From: JAFNAG01 sp963824985
Lineage (GTDB): Bacteria; Acidobacteriota; UBA6911
Direction of reading: 5' to 3'
Length of the DNA stretch: 64,000 bases
Assembly (NCBI GenBank): GCA_963824985.1
Contig: CAWGRQ010000037.1
Coordinates: 1-64,000, forward strand
A program made the translations under genes and the position numbers. Each line of letters begins with the position of its first letter. Within the stretch, counting starts at the first letter, position 1. The notes under the pieces were generated by a model. The model saw nothing but the letters and a program-made list of their open reading frames with translations, was not told where the DNA came from and did not search any database. This document shows, piece by piece, positions 18,095 to 27,255 of the stretch.

Positions 18095-20718
18095 CCGACA
18101 ACCTCAGAAACAAGGCGGGCAAGGGTTGTGACAGCGGGCTCCGCCAGCATACCGCGCGGGCAAAAATCGATCCCCTTTAGGGAGACTGCTCCGGTGGCGA
18201 TGCCCGTCCAGCCCATCAGCGGAGGGTTCGGCCGCAGGCCTCGGACGCGGATCATCATAATTGAGCCGGAGTAGGACCCCGGTTGGTAATTGGATGCCGC
18301 AAGCCGACGAAGCAGGGGCGTTCCCGCCCGGACTGAAGCAGTCGCATGACGCATGCGGCGCAGGTCGGAGTCCTCCCGATGGTAGGCGACAAAGGCACGG
18401 GCTCGTTCTGACAGGTACATGGCCGCCCCGCGCCAACCCTTTTCCCGGAGAATCCTGAAGTGGGCGACCCCGCGCTCGCAGAGCATCACGCCCTGGGCGG
18501 CGAGGCGTGAGAGCGGCCCGAGGCTCGCCCGCCATTGAGGATTCAGGGTATCCATCAGGATCAGTGATTGGACCGTGGCGCCGCGCTGCGTCAGCTGCCG
18601 GGCGACCTCATATGCGGTTATGCCGCCAAAGCAGATGCCTGCAAGGTGGATAGGCTGCCTTTCAAAACGCTCAACGAGCACATCGGCGTAACGGGCGGCG
18701 AACGACTGGATGCTCCAGGCGTCTCCCGGAAACGCTTCCGGTTGGGGAGCTTCTAGAGCGTACACGGCCTGATCGGCATCGAGCAGGTGGGCCAGGTGCG
18801 AGAGGCCGACCAGGATGCCGTCGTGGCCGGGAACGAAGATCAAGGGCGTCTTCGAGCCCTCCCTGCGCAGAGCCACGATCGGATCGCCGGCAGACTGGGA
18901 GCTGCGATGGCGCTCTATCTCAGCGGCCAGTGAGGTGATGGTTCCCTGGTCGAGGAAATCAGAAAACGAGAGGTTTGTGCCGGTCGTCTCGCTGACGGCG
19001 GCAAGCATCTGTGCGGCCAGCAGCGAGTCTCCCCCCAGCGACGAAAACATGTCGAGGGTGCCGACACGGTCGCACTTCAACATATCCTGCCAGATGGTGC
19101 AGATCTGCTCTTCGAGAGGCGAATCGGGCGGCCGGTATTCGGCGGCGGGCTGATCGGCGTCAATGGCCTCGATGCCGAGTTTGGCCGCGAGGCCGATGCG
19201 TTGCGGCTTGCCTGTGGGCCCCTTCGGGATTTCCGGAAGGATGCGGACCAGGCGCGGCACCTTGAACGGCGCCAGGCGAGTTGCGGCAAACCGCCGCAAG
19301 CCGGATTCCGTAACCGTCGAGCCCGGCGCCAGAACGACGGCGGCGCCGATCTCCTCTCCAAGCTGGACGTGAGGGATGGCGAAGCTGAGCGCCTGCTTCA
19401 CCTCAGGGTGGTCAAGCAGGACTTCGTCGATTTCGCGCGGCGAGATCTTCTCGCCACCGCGATTGATGAGTTCCTTGAGGCGGCCGGTGAGGAAAAGATA
19501 GCCGTCTTCATCGATCCAGCCCTGGTCGCCGGTTCGGAACCAGCCGTCCGTGAATGCGGACTGATTGGCCTGGGGGCTGTCGAGATACCCGGGCGTCACG
19601 TTGGGTCCGCGAATGACCACTTCGCCGGTAGCGCCCGGTTCGAGAAGATGGCCCGATGCGTCCATGATGGCGACCTCAGGTCCGGCCTGCGGGCCGACAG
19701 AGCCGGGCTTGCGCGGGGCAGGAGGAAGAGGATTGCATGCCATCTGGTGAGCGGCTTCGGTCATGCCGTAAGCTTCAACGACCGGCGCGTGGAAAGCAGC
19801 CTCGAGTTCATGAAGGACTCGAGGGGGCAGCGCCGACGAAGACGACCGGATGAAGCGCAATGGGCGTGCATCGATGATGCCGGCGTTTTCCTGCGCCTTG
19901 GCGAGAATGCCCATGTGCATGGTAGGGACAGCGGTGTACCAGCTCGGCGAGAATTCGTCGAGCCATTGGAAAAACCCGGCGCCGTAGATGCCGTCCGTGC
20001 AGACGACGCTGCCGCCGGCGCCGAGCGTGGAAAGCACGGCAGCGACAAGTCCATGGATATGAAACAGCGGCATGATGTTGAGGCAGCGATCCTCGGGGGT
20101 GAGGATCAGAGTGGCAGCAATATGTCCGGCCGAGGCGCAGAGATTGCGATGGAGCAGAGGGACGAGTTTGGGCTTCGAGGTCGTGCCGGAGGTATGGAGC
20201 AGAAGCGCGATGTCGTCCTCTGACGGGTGGCGGTCGTCGCAGGCGGCTCCGGTATCTTCAAATTCGAACCGGCAGGATGCACCGTCGGCAACCAGTCGTA
20301 TCACGGGCAGCTTCAGGCCGCGGGCCGCGGTCTGGGCGGGAGAATCGGGGGGCTGGCTGGTAACGACGAATCGGGCGCCGAGATCGTGAAGGTAGAACTC
20401 GAGTTCCTCGGTCTTGTAGGCAGGATTCAGCGGCGCGCAACCGCAGGCCGAGGCGATGTAGAGGAAAGACGTGGCGGCTGCCGGTCCGTTGGCCGTGATG
20501 AGGGCGAGGCGGTCGGTGCGGGCGACACCAAGCGAGCGCAGTTGCGCATATGCCGACTTCTGCTGGGCCAGAAGGTCCGCGAAGGTCAGGGGAACGCGGC
20601 CGGGAGCGAGAATGGCGGGTTCATATGGCCTCAATCCGGCCTGGCGATGCATGAGGCCGCCGAGTGTGCGATCGAGGCTGATTCGGTCAGGTTCCGTGTC
20701 CACGGAGTAAACGTCCAT
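18091..20718 (-). CDS. Adenylation-carrier-thioesterase three-domain protein
   Basis: 875 residues starting at the ATG at 20718. Residues ~15-500 are an acyl-CoA synthetase/oxalyl-CoA-ligase-like adenylation domain (TSGTTSKPKLVPL, YGMTEAAHQM, FRTGDQGWIDEDGYLFLTGR, and PTGKPQR with the C-terminal lysine). A carrier domain follows with Ser565 in GGDSLL for the phosphopantetheine arm. The last ~250 residues are a thioesterase fold whose nucleophile motif is GICFGG, with Cys696 in place of serine; the usual GDH histidine region near the end reads CPRGML. It likely loads a small acid and passes it on, perhaps to the coupled glycosyltransferase's product. Substrate unknown. Confidence 0.85.
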   Translation of the reverse strand: MDVYSVDTEPDRISLDRTLGGLMHRQAGLRPYEPAILAPGRVPLTFADLLAQQKSAYAQLRSLGVARTDRLALITANGPAAATSFLYIASACGCAPLNPAYKTEELEFYLHDLGARFVVTSQPPDSPAQTAARGLKLPVIRLVADGASCRFEFEDTGAACDDRHPSEDDIALLLHTSGTTSKPKLVPLLHRNLCASAGHIAATLILTPEDRCLNIMPLFHIHGLVAAVLSTLGAGGSVVCTDGIYGAGFFQWLDEFSPSWYTAVPTMHMGILAKAQENAGIIDARPLRFIRSSSSALPPRVLHELEAAFHAPVVEAYGMTEAAHQMACNPLPPAPRKPGSVGPQAGPEVAIMDASGHLLEPGATGEVVIRGPNVTPGYLDSPQANQSAFTDGWFRTGDQGWIDEDGYLFLTGRLKELINRGGEKISPREIDEVLLDHPEVKQALSFAIPHVQLGEEIGAAVVLAPGSTVTESGLRRFAATRLAPFKVPRLVRILPEIPKGPTGKPQRIGLAAKLGIEAIDADQPAAEYRPPDSPLEEQICTIWQDMLKCDRVGTLDMFSSLGGDSLLAAQMLAAVSETTGTNLSFSDFLDQGTITSLAAEIERHRSSQSAGDPIVALRREGSKTPLIFVPGHDGILVGLSHLAHLLDADQAVYALEAPQPEAFPGDAWSIQSFAARYADVLVERFERQPIHLAGICFGGITAYEVARQLTQRGATVQSLILMDTLNPQWRASLGPLSRLAAQGVMLCERGVAHFRILREKGWRGAAMYLSERARAFVAYHREDSDLRRMRHATASVRAGTPLLRRLAASNYQPGSYSGSIMMIRVRGLRPNPPLMGWTGIATGAVSLKGIDFCPRGMLAEPAVTTLARLVSEVVG

Positions 20719-20761
20719 TTTGAGCCATGTTATCCCGGCGCAACGATAAATCACTGCAGAC

Positions 20762-20778
20762 AATAACCCGGGATTATT
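20762..20778. promoter_or_regulatory. Palindromic operator-like site upstream of the adenylation-carrier-thioesterase operon
   Basis: AATAACCCGGGATTATT is a near-perfect 17-base palindrome 44 bases upstream of the chosen start at 20718. It sits in a short AT-rich patch that also contains TAATGTATCATTAT. It could bind a dimeric regulator; which one cannot be told. Confidence 0.3.
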
Positions 20779-20871
20779 AATGTATCATTATGGAGCCGGA
20801 TTTTCCTCTTGAGTCGCCTGAGGCCCTGGCCCTGATGGCGCCGCGTCTCCGGCTTCGTATCCCCGCTTGCC

Positions 20872-21606
20872 TCAATTCTTGTAGTAGCGGTATTTCTGCA
20901 TTCTCGCCTGGATCATCGCAATCCGGTTCCGGATGCGCTTGTTCGGGTCGGTCGGGCTGTAACGACGCGGATTGATGATCACGGCCGCGAGCGCAGCTGC
21001 CTCTTCCTCGGAGAGGCTGCTGCACGACTTGCCGAAGTAGGTCCGGGCGGCCGCTTCCGCGCCGTAGATCCCATCCCCCCACTCGATTACATTTAGATAA
21101 ATCTCGAAAATCCGTCGCTTGTCGAGGTGCCGCTCGAGCGAGAAGGTCAGGATCAGTTCCTTCAGCTTCCGAACCGGGTTCTTCGACGGAGACAGGTAGA
21201 GGTTTTTCGCCAATTGTTGCGTGATCGTGCTCGCGCCGCGCGCGAAGTCGAGCTTTTCGTAGTTGATCTTGATCGCTTCGCGGATCTGGTCATAATCCAG
21301 CCCCTCGTGCTGGAAGAAGGCCGCGTCCTCGGCGATCAGCACTGCGTTCTTCAGGTTCGAGGACATCTGAGGGAGCGGCACCCAGACCTGGAATCGACGG
21401 GGCTTCCTCCCCATTTGCCGGGCCTCGGCGTCGCGAAGCTCCATCCATTCGGTGGTCTTCGGATTCTCCTTCGCGAGGATGGACACATCCGGGAAGGTCG
21501 CAACCTCATAGCTCGTGTAGCCGGCGATGACAACGACGGCGATGACTATGACCATGCGGAACCATTTCCGTTTGGCGCTTCGCTGTGATGTCACCCTGCC
21601 TCCCAT
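20872..21606 (-). CDS. mtgA: Monofunctional peptidoglycan glycosyltransferase
   Basis: 244 residues with an N-terminal membrane anchor (residues ~17-32) and a GT51 domain outside the cytoplasm. Motif 1 is IAEDAAFFQHEG with catalytic Glu93; motif 2 is GASTITQQLAKNL near residue 124; then RKLKELILTFSLE and EIYLNVIEWGDGIYGAEAAA. There is no transpeptidase domain. It polymerises lipid II into glycan strands. The start follows GCAGGA. It lies in the same direction as, and about 150 bases before, the adenylation-carrier-thioesterase gene. Confidence 0.93.
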   Translation of the reverse strand: MGGRVTSQRSAKRKWFRMVIVIAVVVIAGYTSYEVATFPDVSILAKENPKTTEWMELRDAEARQMGRKPRRFQVWVPLPQMSSNLKNAVLIAEDAAFFQHEGLDYDQIREAIKINYEKLDFARGASTITQQLAKNLYLSPSKNPVRKLKELILTFSLERHLDKRRIFEIYLNVIEWGDGIYGAEAAARTYFGKSCSSLSEEEAAALAAVIINPRRYSPTDPNKRIRNRIAMIQARMQKYRYYKN

Positions 21607-22001
21607 TCCTGCAACCCGTTACGTGTCGAAACTTCCCCATTCGTCAGCTTGCGGAGGTCTGCCTCCCGGGCCCAACACTCGTATTCGATTCACCCAGCCG
21701 TTTTACTGGCGCCGCACCGGCACGGAGTTTGCGCTGGACCTTGCGCCGTGGGCATGTTTATTATGATCGCGCATCGGCCGACGTTTTCTCAAGCAGTAAT
21801 CCATGGGCCTATGGCGCACCCGGTGACGCATGAAAACGGCAGATGTCGCGCGCAGCGCCATGGACTGCGGCGGCACGCCGCCGCTTTTGCCATCCCGTAT
21901 GTTGAAGGCGGCGCCGTGGCTCCATGGCGCCTGCGGCGCGGGGTCCCGGGAATGTCGTTTTCGGAGCAGCTTATTTTCGAAGCAGAACCGGAAGACCTCC
22001 G
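21607..22001. repeat. Divergent spacer with dispersed repeat and hairpin
   Basis: Between divergent mtgA and the GT-C gene. Positions 21808-21836 match 768-796 exactly (inverted, 29 bases). Further on, CGGAGCAGCTTATTTTCG near 21961 is the complement of the CTGCTCCGAAAA motif of the first copy. Between them GGCGGCACGCCGCC near 21872 forms a hairpin and GGCGCC-rich arms near 21910 form another. Nothing coding is recognised. Confidence 0.6.
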
Positions 22002-23549
22002 ATGACAGACCGATTCCTCAGAAATTCTACCCTGATCGCGCTTGCGCTGATTCTGGCGCAAACGATCCTGCTTGCCCGGCATCATATGCCGCATTCCATC
22101 TGGTACGACGAAGGATTAACCCTGAACATCGTGCAACGCAGCAGCCTGTCGGAAGTGCTTCATGGGGCTATGACCCTCAAGCCTTTCCCTCCGCTCTACT
22201 TCTTTCTCGTGCATGCAAGCTTTCGTCTGATCGCCGGCGAGTTGGGATTGAGGCTAATATCCCTGATTTTTGGGCTTCTCGCCATCGGCGCTACCTTCTG
22301 GCTGGGAAACAAGCTGATGGGTCGGTGGGCCGGGCTCCTGGCTGCCGGACTGCTGGCCAGCACGCCGGGCGTCTTTTTTTACTTCGTGGACGCCAACCCC
22401 TACACCATCCTGATCTTCTGGAGCGCCCTGTCGACCGGCCTGATGTTTACCGCTATCGAACGCAATACCTGGGGCTCCTGGGTTTTCTACACGGTGGCCG
22501 TCCTGGGCGGACTTGCTTCCCATACTCTTTTCATTTTTTATGTCGGCGGTCAGTGGCTGCTCTTCCTGTACATCCGGCTTTTCAGCCCGATCAAACCGTC
22601 AGGCTTGCACTGGCGCGGGTTCTGGCGCAAGGAAAGACGTTATTTTGCATCGTCGCTGGTGGTACTTGCGATCTGGTTCGGATGGGTGACCTTCTACCTG
22701 TCCAACAAAAGCTACGTCAACACTCCGCAAATCGGCCGCATGATGTCGTTCCCGACCCTGGTATCCATGGCAGGCATGATCCCCGGTCCGCTCAGTTATG
22801 ACTTGTGGCCTCATGGAATCCTGTTTGGAATCGCGTTGGCGGGGGGCATGCTTGTCCTCTGGCGTTCGGATCGCGAAACCTGGATCCGTCTGATGCTCCT
22901 GTGGATTCCGCCGGTTATCGGAATCACTCTCTTTGTTCGTGCTACTTTGATATTCATTTCCTATAAATATGCCTTGGGAGTCTTTCCTGTTACCTGTCTC
23001 CTCGCGGCGGGAATTCTGAAGGCCCGGCAGGACAACATGCCGGGCATTGGCGGCAGGATTCCATGGCGCCTCTTGCTGGTTGGCACAATCTGCCTGTGTA
23101 TATCGGCCGGCACCTGGCGCCTGGCGTTCAGCACCCCTGAATACTTTTCCTATAACGATTGGAAGAGCTGCGTTCGCTACCTGGAGGAGAATGCAGGCGC
23201 GCGAGACACGATCTGGTTCGAGTATGAACAGTCGTCATTTCCCTTCGCCTTCTATTATAGCCGCCGCGATCAGATCGCATTCAATCCGACCGGTGATCAC
23301 GAGACTGAAGCGGAAGACCTGATTCGCCGGCAAAACCAGGTTGCCGCACAGGGCGGAACCGTGTGGGTGGTATTGCCCGACTTTCAAAATCGCAACCCGT
23401 GGATCGAACGGTTTACCCGCTCCGTTTCCAGGAATAAGGAGGAGATTGCCCGTCAACTGGATCTCGACCTGCAGTCCCGATGCGACTTCCGACTGGTGTC
23501 GAGCCGCAATTTCGATAGAATCCGCGTTTACCGCATCACCACCCGCTAG
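22002..23549 (+). CDS. GT-C (family 39/ArnT-like) membrane glycosyltransferase
   Basis: 515 residues with ~11 membrane segments followed by a ~100-residue soluble C-terminal part. SIWYDEGLTLNIV after the first membrane segment holds the catalytic Asp-Glu pair usual for polyprenol-phosphate-sugar-dependent transferases (PMT_2 type). GLASHTLFIFYV matches a later family segment. It would transfer a sugar from a lipid-phosphate donor on the periplasmic face; acceptor unknown. The ATG at 22002 is chosen because it precedes the first membrane segment. Confidence 0.82.
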   Translation: MTDRFLRNSTLIALALILAQTILLARHHMPHSIWYDEGLTLNIVQRSSLSEVLHGAMTLKPFPPLYFFLVHASFRLIAGELGLRLISLIFGLLAIGATFWLGNKLMGRWAGLLAAGLLASTPGVFFYFVDANPYTILIFWSALSTGLMFTAIERNTWGSWVFYTVAVLGGLASHTLFIFYVGGQWLLFLYIRLFSPIKPSGLHWRGFWRKERRYFASSLVVLAIWFGWVTFYLSNKSYVNTPQIGRMMSFPTLVSMAGMIPGPLSYDLWPHGILFGIALAGGMLVLWRSDRETWIRLMLLWIPPVIGITLFVRATLIFISYKYALGVFPVTCLLAAGILKARQDNMPGIGGRIPWRLLLVGTICLCISAGTWRLAFSTPEYFSYNDWKSCVRYLEENAGARDTIWFEYEQSSFPFAFYYSRRDQIAFNPTGDHETEAEDLIRRQNQVAAQGGTVWVVLPDFQNRNPWIERFTRSVSRNKEEIARQLDLDLQSRCDFRLVSSRNFDRIRVYRITTR

Positions 23550-24145
23550 CCCTCATTCATGAAAGAAGGATCGCAAGACCTTCCAGGACACGGAAGAACG
23601 CGGATGAACAGGAATGGGGCAGGAACGGCCATGAAGGCGATCGGGAGGCACGCGGCAAATTAATCTCAGGTCGCGGATGAGGACTTCCCGGGTGTGCCGC
23701 CGAACGCACGGATTCCAGGCATCGATTTCACACTCTCGGGCGTTTGCCTGTGGAGCAGACTGTAGTAGGCTAAGGGCCTGGAAAAGAATAAAGGTTACAC
23801 TTTGCTGCGGTCTCCCAGGCTCACGATGCGACATCGGCACAATAGCAGCAGCAAGCAAGCATCCAGGCAGTATCGGCTCCAACAGCAGCTTGTGGGCCTG
23901 GGAGCCGCAGCCACAAGGGGCGCGGCGGCGGGCAGGCATCTGCTGCGTTGCCGCTCCTCGACGATGTCACCACATCGCCTGCGTCGCGGCGCCTTGCATC
24001 TGCCTGCCCGGCGCTCGCGCCAAAGTGCAACCTTTATTCTTTCCCAGGCCCTAAAAGGCGCGAGCGTGCCGGACTCGGCATGCCCCGTCGCCGCGGGCAG
24101 GTGTCGGGTGAACAAAGGCACGTGATTGGACAATTGGAGGCAAGA
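23550..24145. repeat. Intergenic region with CACGGA-type repeat and a 280-bp palindromic element
   Basis: No gene. Near 23575 lies GGACACGGAAGAACGCGGAT, a half-copy of the CACGGA family. Positions 23773-24052 are a separate inverted-repeat element described on its own. The last ~90 bases hold the ribosome site (TTGGAGG) of the DUF1614 gene. Confidence 0.65.
23773..24052. mobile_element. MITE-like palindromic element, 280 bp with 32-bp terminal inverted repeats
   Basis: The left end (23773-23804) and right end (24021-24052) are inverted repeats matching at 30 of 32 positions, starting AGGGCCTGG and containing AATAAAGGTT. Inside are further arms (TCTCCCAGGC near 23811 with GCCTGGGAG near 23908). 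The right interior (23947-24000, GCTCCTCGACGATG... GCATC) resembles 44882-44934 in another element. There is no open frame of note and no sure target-site duplication; a TA occurs at both borders but is off by one base. Confidence 0.75.
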
Positions 24146-24864
24146 ATGCACTATATCCCTCTGGCATGGCCATTCTTCCTTGTTCTCTTGATGCTCTTCA
24201 GCTTTGTTCTGGTGCTCCTCGAGGAATCGGAATCCTCGAGTATGCCTACGAAAGCATGGGGGTGGGCCGCAGGTACATGTTCGCGCTCCTGGTAGGATCT
24301 CTGCTCGGAAGTTACATCAACATTCCGGTGGCGGAGCTTCCAGCCGAGCACATATACGCGGAGCGCATTGTGAGCTTCTTCGGCATGCAATATGTTGTCC
24401 CCCAACTCCTGACCGAAGCCAAGACAATCATTGCCGTCAACCTGGGCGGCGCCGTCATTCCCACCGTGCTTTCTTTCTATCTGATCCTGAAGCACCGCAT
24501 TTACGGACGCAGCCTCATCGCCGTCGTGATCGTCTCCGGTCTGGTGCACCTGATGGCACGACCCATCCCCGGCGTAGGGATTGCGGAACCCATTTTTATG
24601 CCCTTTCTCGTCACGGCCGGCGTGGTGCTGGCACTGTCCAGGAAATATGCCGCCCCCCTGGCATACGTCGCCGGAAGCCTGGGCACGCTCATTGGCGCCG
24701 ATCTCATGAACCTGGGCCAGATCCGCGGGCTCGGAGCGCCCGTCGCTTCCATCGGGGGAGCCGGCACTTTCGATGGGATCTTCCTGACCGGAATCCTGGC
24801 GGTGCTGCTGGCCAGCATACTTACAGGCGGGCGTCAGGCGGTTTCACCCCCAGAACAGGGATGA
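24146..24864 (+). pseudogene. DUF1614 membrane protein, frameshifted near its N-terminus
   Basis: The ATG at 24146 follows GGAGG and opens MHYIPLAWPFFLVLLMLFSF, the usual DUF1614 start. Near 24222-24240 the frame must change to continue IGILEYAYESMGVG and the rest of the family (YMFALLVGSLLGSYINIPV, NLGGAVIPT, GSLGTLIGADLMNL). The downstream frame is intact to 24864 with about six membrane segments. The shift lies in a near-palindrome built of CTCGAGGA and TCCTCGAG. Function of DUF1614 is unknown. If the indel is an assembly error the gene is whole, about 239 residues. Confidence 0.78.
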
Positions 24865-25135
24865 TTAAGGGGATTTGCGGCTCACGAGCCTCTGATCTAC
24901 AGGGTGCATTTTCGCAGAACCCGCCGGATTGCACCCGGTTTTCCCCGCCGCCCGAGAAATTGATTTCTCCTTCATTCACTCCCTCAAGGTGGTATATTTA
25001 TGGGAGTAACTATAAGAACCATGGACACTAAACTGGATTTTGACATTGACATGCGTTTTCACTTCAGGCTCGGTCCGGTCGGTTTACCCCGACCTCATGG
25101 GCCGGCCTTTCTCTTTCCTTCCTTAGGAGGACGGT
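24865..25135. other. Spacer before small conserved protein
   Basis: 271 bases; AT-rich around 24960-25020. It holds no gene I can support. It probably contains the promoter of the downstream small gene, whose ribosome site TTAGGAGG is at 25123-25130. Confidence 0.4.
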
Positions 25136-25435
25136 ATGCGCACGATGATCAGAGTCAAGATGCCCGTCGACGCGGGCAATAAGGCCATCCAGGACGGATC
25201 ACTGCCGAAAACAATCGGGGAGGCACTCGAACGGCTCAAGCCGGAGGCCGCCTATTTCTTTCCCGAAAACGGCGTTCGCACGGCGATCATGGTGGTGGAT
25301 GTGAAAGACTCATCCGAGATACCGGCGATCGCAGAGCCTTTCTTTTCGCGGCTCAACGCCGCCGTCGAGTTTCTTCCCGTGATGAACGCGGAGGAGTTGA
25401 AGGCGGGTCTGGCCAAAATCGCTCCCAAGGGCTGA
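25136..25435 (+). CDS. Small conserved protein of unknown function (99 aa)
   Basis: 99 residues with a near-ideal ribosome site (AGGAGG, 6 bases before ATG). The sequence (MRTMIRVKMPVDAGNKAI, then KPEAAYFFPENGVRTAIMVVDV and FFSRLNAAVEFLPVMNAEEL) alternates strands and helices like dimeric alpha/beta-barrel (muconolactone isomerase-like) small proteins. I recognise the style but not a named function. It stands alone, with no operon partner on either side. Confidence 0.75.
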   Translation: MRTMIRVKMPVDAGNKAIQDGSLPKTIGEALERLKPEAAYFFPENGVRTAIMVVDVKDSSEIPAIAEPFFSRLNAAVEFLPVMNAEELKAGLAKIAPKG

Positions 25436-25987
25436 GCATTTCACGGTTGCAAGAATCCCGAAGGGCTGGCGCAGCCAAGCGTGGGTAGACGGGATTGAGC
25501 GGGCGGAAGCCCTGAAAGAGCGGCACGGAGAAGACGCGGCAAGGGCGCAGGTCTTTGATGCGTCGCAGGGTACGCGCACGGCCGCATGAGAGGCTTCTGA
25601 GAAGAGCGGGCCAGGCGCCGGCTGCCCTGATGGGCCTTGATTCGAAATTTTGGGCTGCGCCGGGATTCGTTCGTTACAGAAAGTATTTGGGACCCGGAAG
25701 AACACGGATCCAATCCGCGTTCTTCCGCTTTCGGAGATGTCTGGCTTCGTAAATAATCCGAGTTAACTTCTATGCCGGCTCACAATCTCCCCGGTTGCCG
25801 GCAAAAATACTTTTTTACATACTCGCGCCAGCAATCCGTCGTATGATTTCCCCAACAAATAACAGGATTCGTCACTGATCACCTCGTTGCGGCCGCGTGA
25901 GGAATGCCCAGCCATGATCCGTTCGCATCATCCCTCCGAATCTCCAAACGGTCGCCCGGATCCGCATCCATCTGAAAGGAGTTGGTC
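25436..25987. repeat. Intergenic region with CACGGA-type perfect hairpin
   Basis: No gene over 552 bases. CGGAAGAACACGGAT (25695-25709) pairs with ATCCGCGTTCTTCCG (25713-25727), a 15-bp stem with a 3-base loop and one mismatch; this is the most compact copy of the CACGGA family. The last bases hold AAGGAG, the ribosome site of the metzincin gene. Confidence 0.7.
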
Positions 25988-27145
25988 ATGCGCAGCTGGC
26001 GTAATTCTATGTTTTTATCGGGAGAGATTTCGACCGCAAAACGTCACATTCTGCCTGAACGCATGGCAATGCTTCTGTTATTGATTTTTCTGGGAGCGTC
26101 CTTCGCGTTTCCCATGGAGCAGGCCGAATTCCCGGTCATGGCCAGGGAACAGATAGATGGAGTTTCAGGCGCCGACCTGCCGAATTCCAAGGGACCGGGC
26201 CAGATATCGGGCGCGAGCGCTGCCATCGCGGGCTGCCCGAACATTGAAAGCAAGGGTTGCATGTCATGGCGCTCCGGCGGCCGGGTCACCGTAATCCTGG
26301 ATCCCAAAATAGGCAATCAGGGGCCGAGTTTTGTCGCTGCCGTCAAACAGGCATTCCTGATCTGGGCGGCGAACAGTGGATCCCAAGGTGTCTTTTTCAC
26401 CTTCTCGATCCAGTCGCCCCCGGCGGACCTGGAAAACCAATTGAATCGCGGAGCGCTGCCGGATCAAACCTACTATGTGGTAGTAGACGATTCTTCCCCG
26501 CCTCGGGACGGTTACCCTGCATTAACTGCAACCCGGATCTGCCCGGCGACCATCGGGAGGTATCCCATGGGCGCGATCACATTCTTAAGGCCAATCAACG
26601 GCGCCTTCGGTGCCGGTCCCGGAACGTTGAGGGAAATCGTCACTCACGAGATCGGGCATACATTCGGTTTGAAAGACTGCCTGCCCTCGGTATGTCCGCA
26701 AGGGACTTCGGTGATGTCGCTGCCTCTCGCCGGAGATGCGCTTCTGGGCCCGACGGCGTGCGACAAGATCGTGATCGATTCCATGACAGGGTTCAGTGCG
26801 TGGCCGACCCCTTCCTGCACCATGACGGCCTCCAGGATGACGTACCGGATTTGTCTGAAGGGTACCAGTGATTGCATCCCCGACACGTCCGTGTGGGAGG
26901 CCGAACCACAGAAGATCGGCAACCGCACGGTGATGAGGGGCTATTGGCTGGGAGACCAGCTCCAGCTGAAAACCTATGGCGCATGTGACTCCCAATTGGG
27001 CCAGATCGAGGTCGGCAGTGAATGGGCGGACCTGGGAAATCCGAACAACCGGGGCCTATTCCTGTATGATCCACCCAAACAACTCGCGCCGTACGGTGTC
27101 AGTGCAGGCACAAGCCTTATCTGGCTAGTCCAATCAGGGGGATGA
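25988..27145 (+). CDS. Secreted metzincin-type zinc metalloprotease domain protein (probably frameshifted at its end)
   Basis: 385 residues from the ATG at 25988 (AAGGAG upstream). A hydrophobic stretch (AMLLLLIFLGASFAF, residues ~26-42) is a likely export signal. The zinc motif THEIGHTFGLKD (HExxHxxGxxxD) lies near residue 220 and is followed by GTSVMS, a plausible Met-turn, so this is a matrixin-like metzincin. The frame ends at TGA inside a run of five G (27137-27141). Dropping one G continues the protein for ~60 more convincing residues (DECETTRVLSYEDVVVPAG). The gene may therefore run on into the next one. Confidence 0.75.
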   Translation: MRSWRNSMFLSGEISTAKRHILPERMAMLLLLIFLGASFAFPMEQAEFPVMAREQIDGVSGADLPNSKGPGQISGASAAIAGCPNIESKGCMSWRSGGRVTVILDPKIGNQGPSFVAAVKQAFLIWAANSGSQGVFFTFSIQSPPADLENQLNRGALPDQTYYVVVDDSSPPRDGYPALTATRICPATIGRYPMGAITFLRPINGAFGAGPGTLREIVTHEIGHTFGLKDCLPSVCPQGTSVMSLPLAGDALLGPTACDKIVIDSMTGFSAWPTPSCTMTASRMTYRICLKGTSDCIPDTSVWEAEPQKIGNRTVMRGYWLGDQLQLKTYGACDSQLGQIEVGSEWADLGNPNNRGLFLYDPPKQLAPYGVSAGTSLIWLVQSGG

Positions 27146-27255
27146 ATGCGAAACCACCCGGGTTCTCTCTTATGAGGATGTTGTGGTCCCGGCGGGGACC
27201 ATTCGGCAGACCATGAAATACGAATGGAGAAGCTACTCCAATGGCTCCTTGAGCG

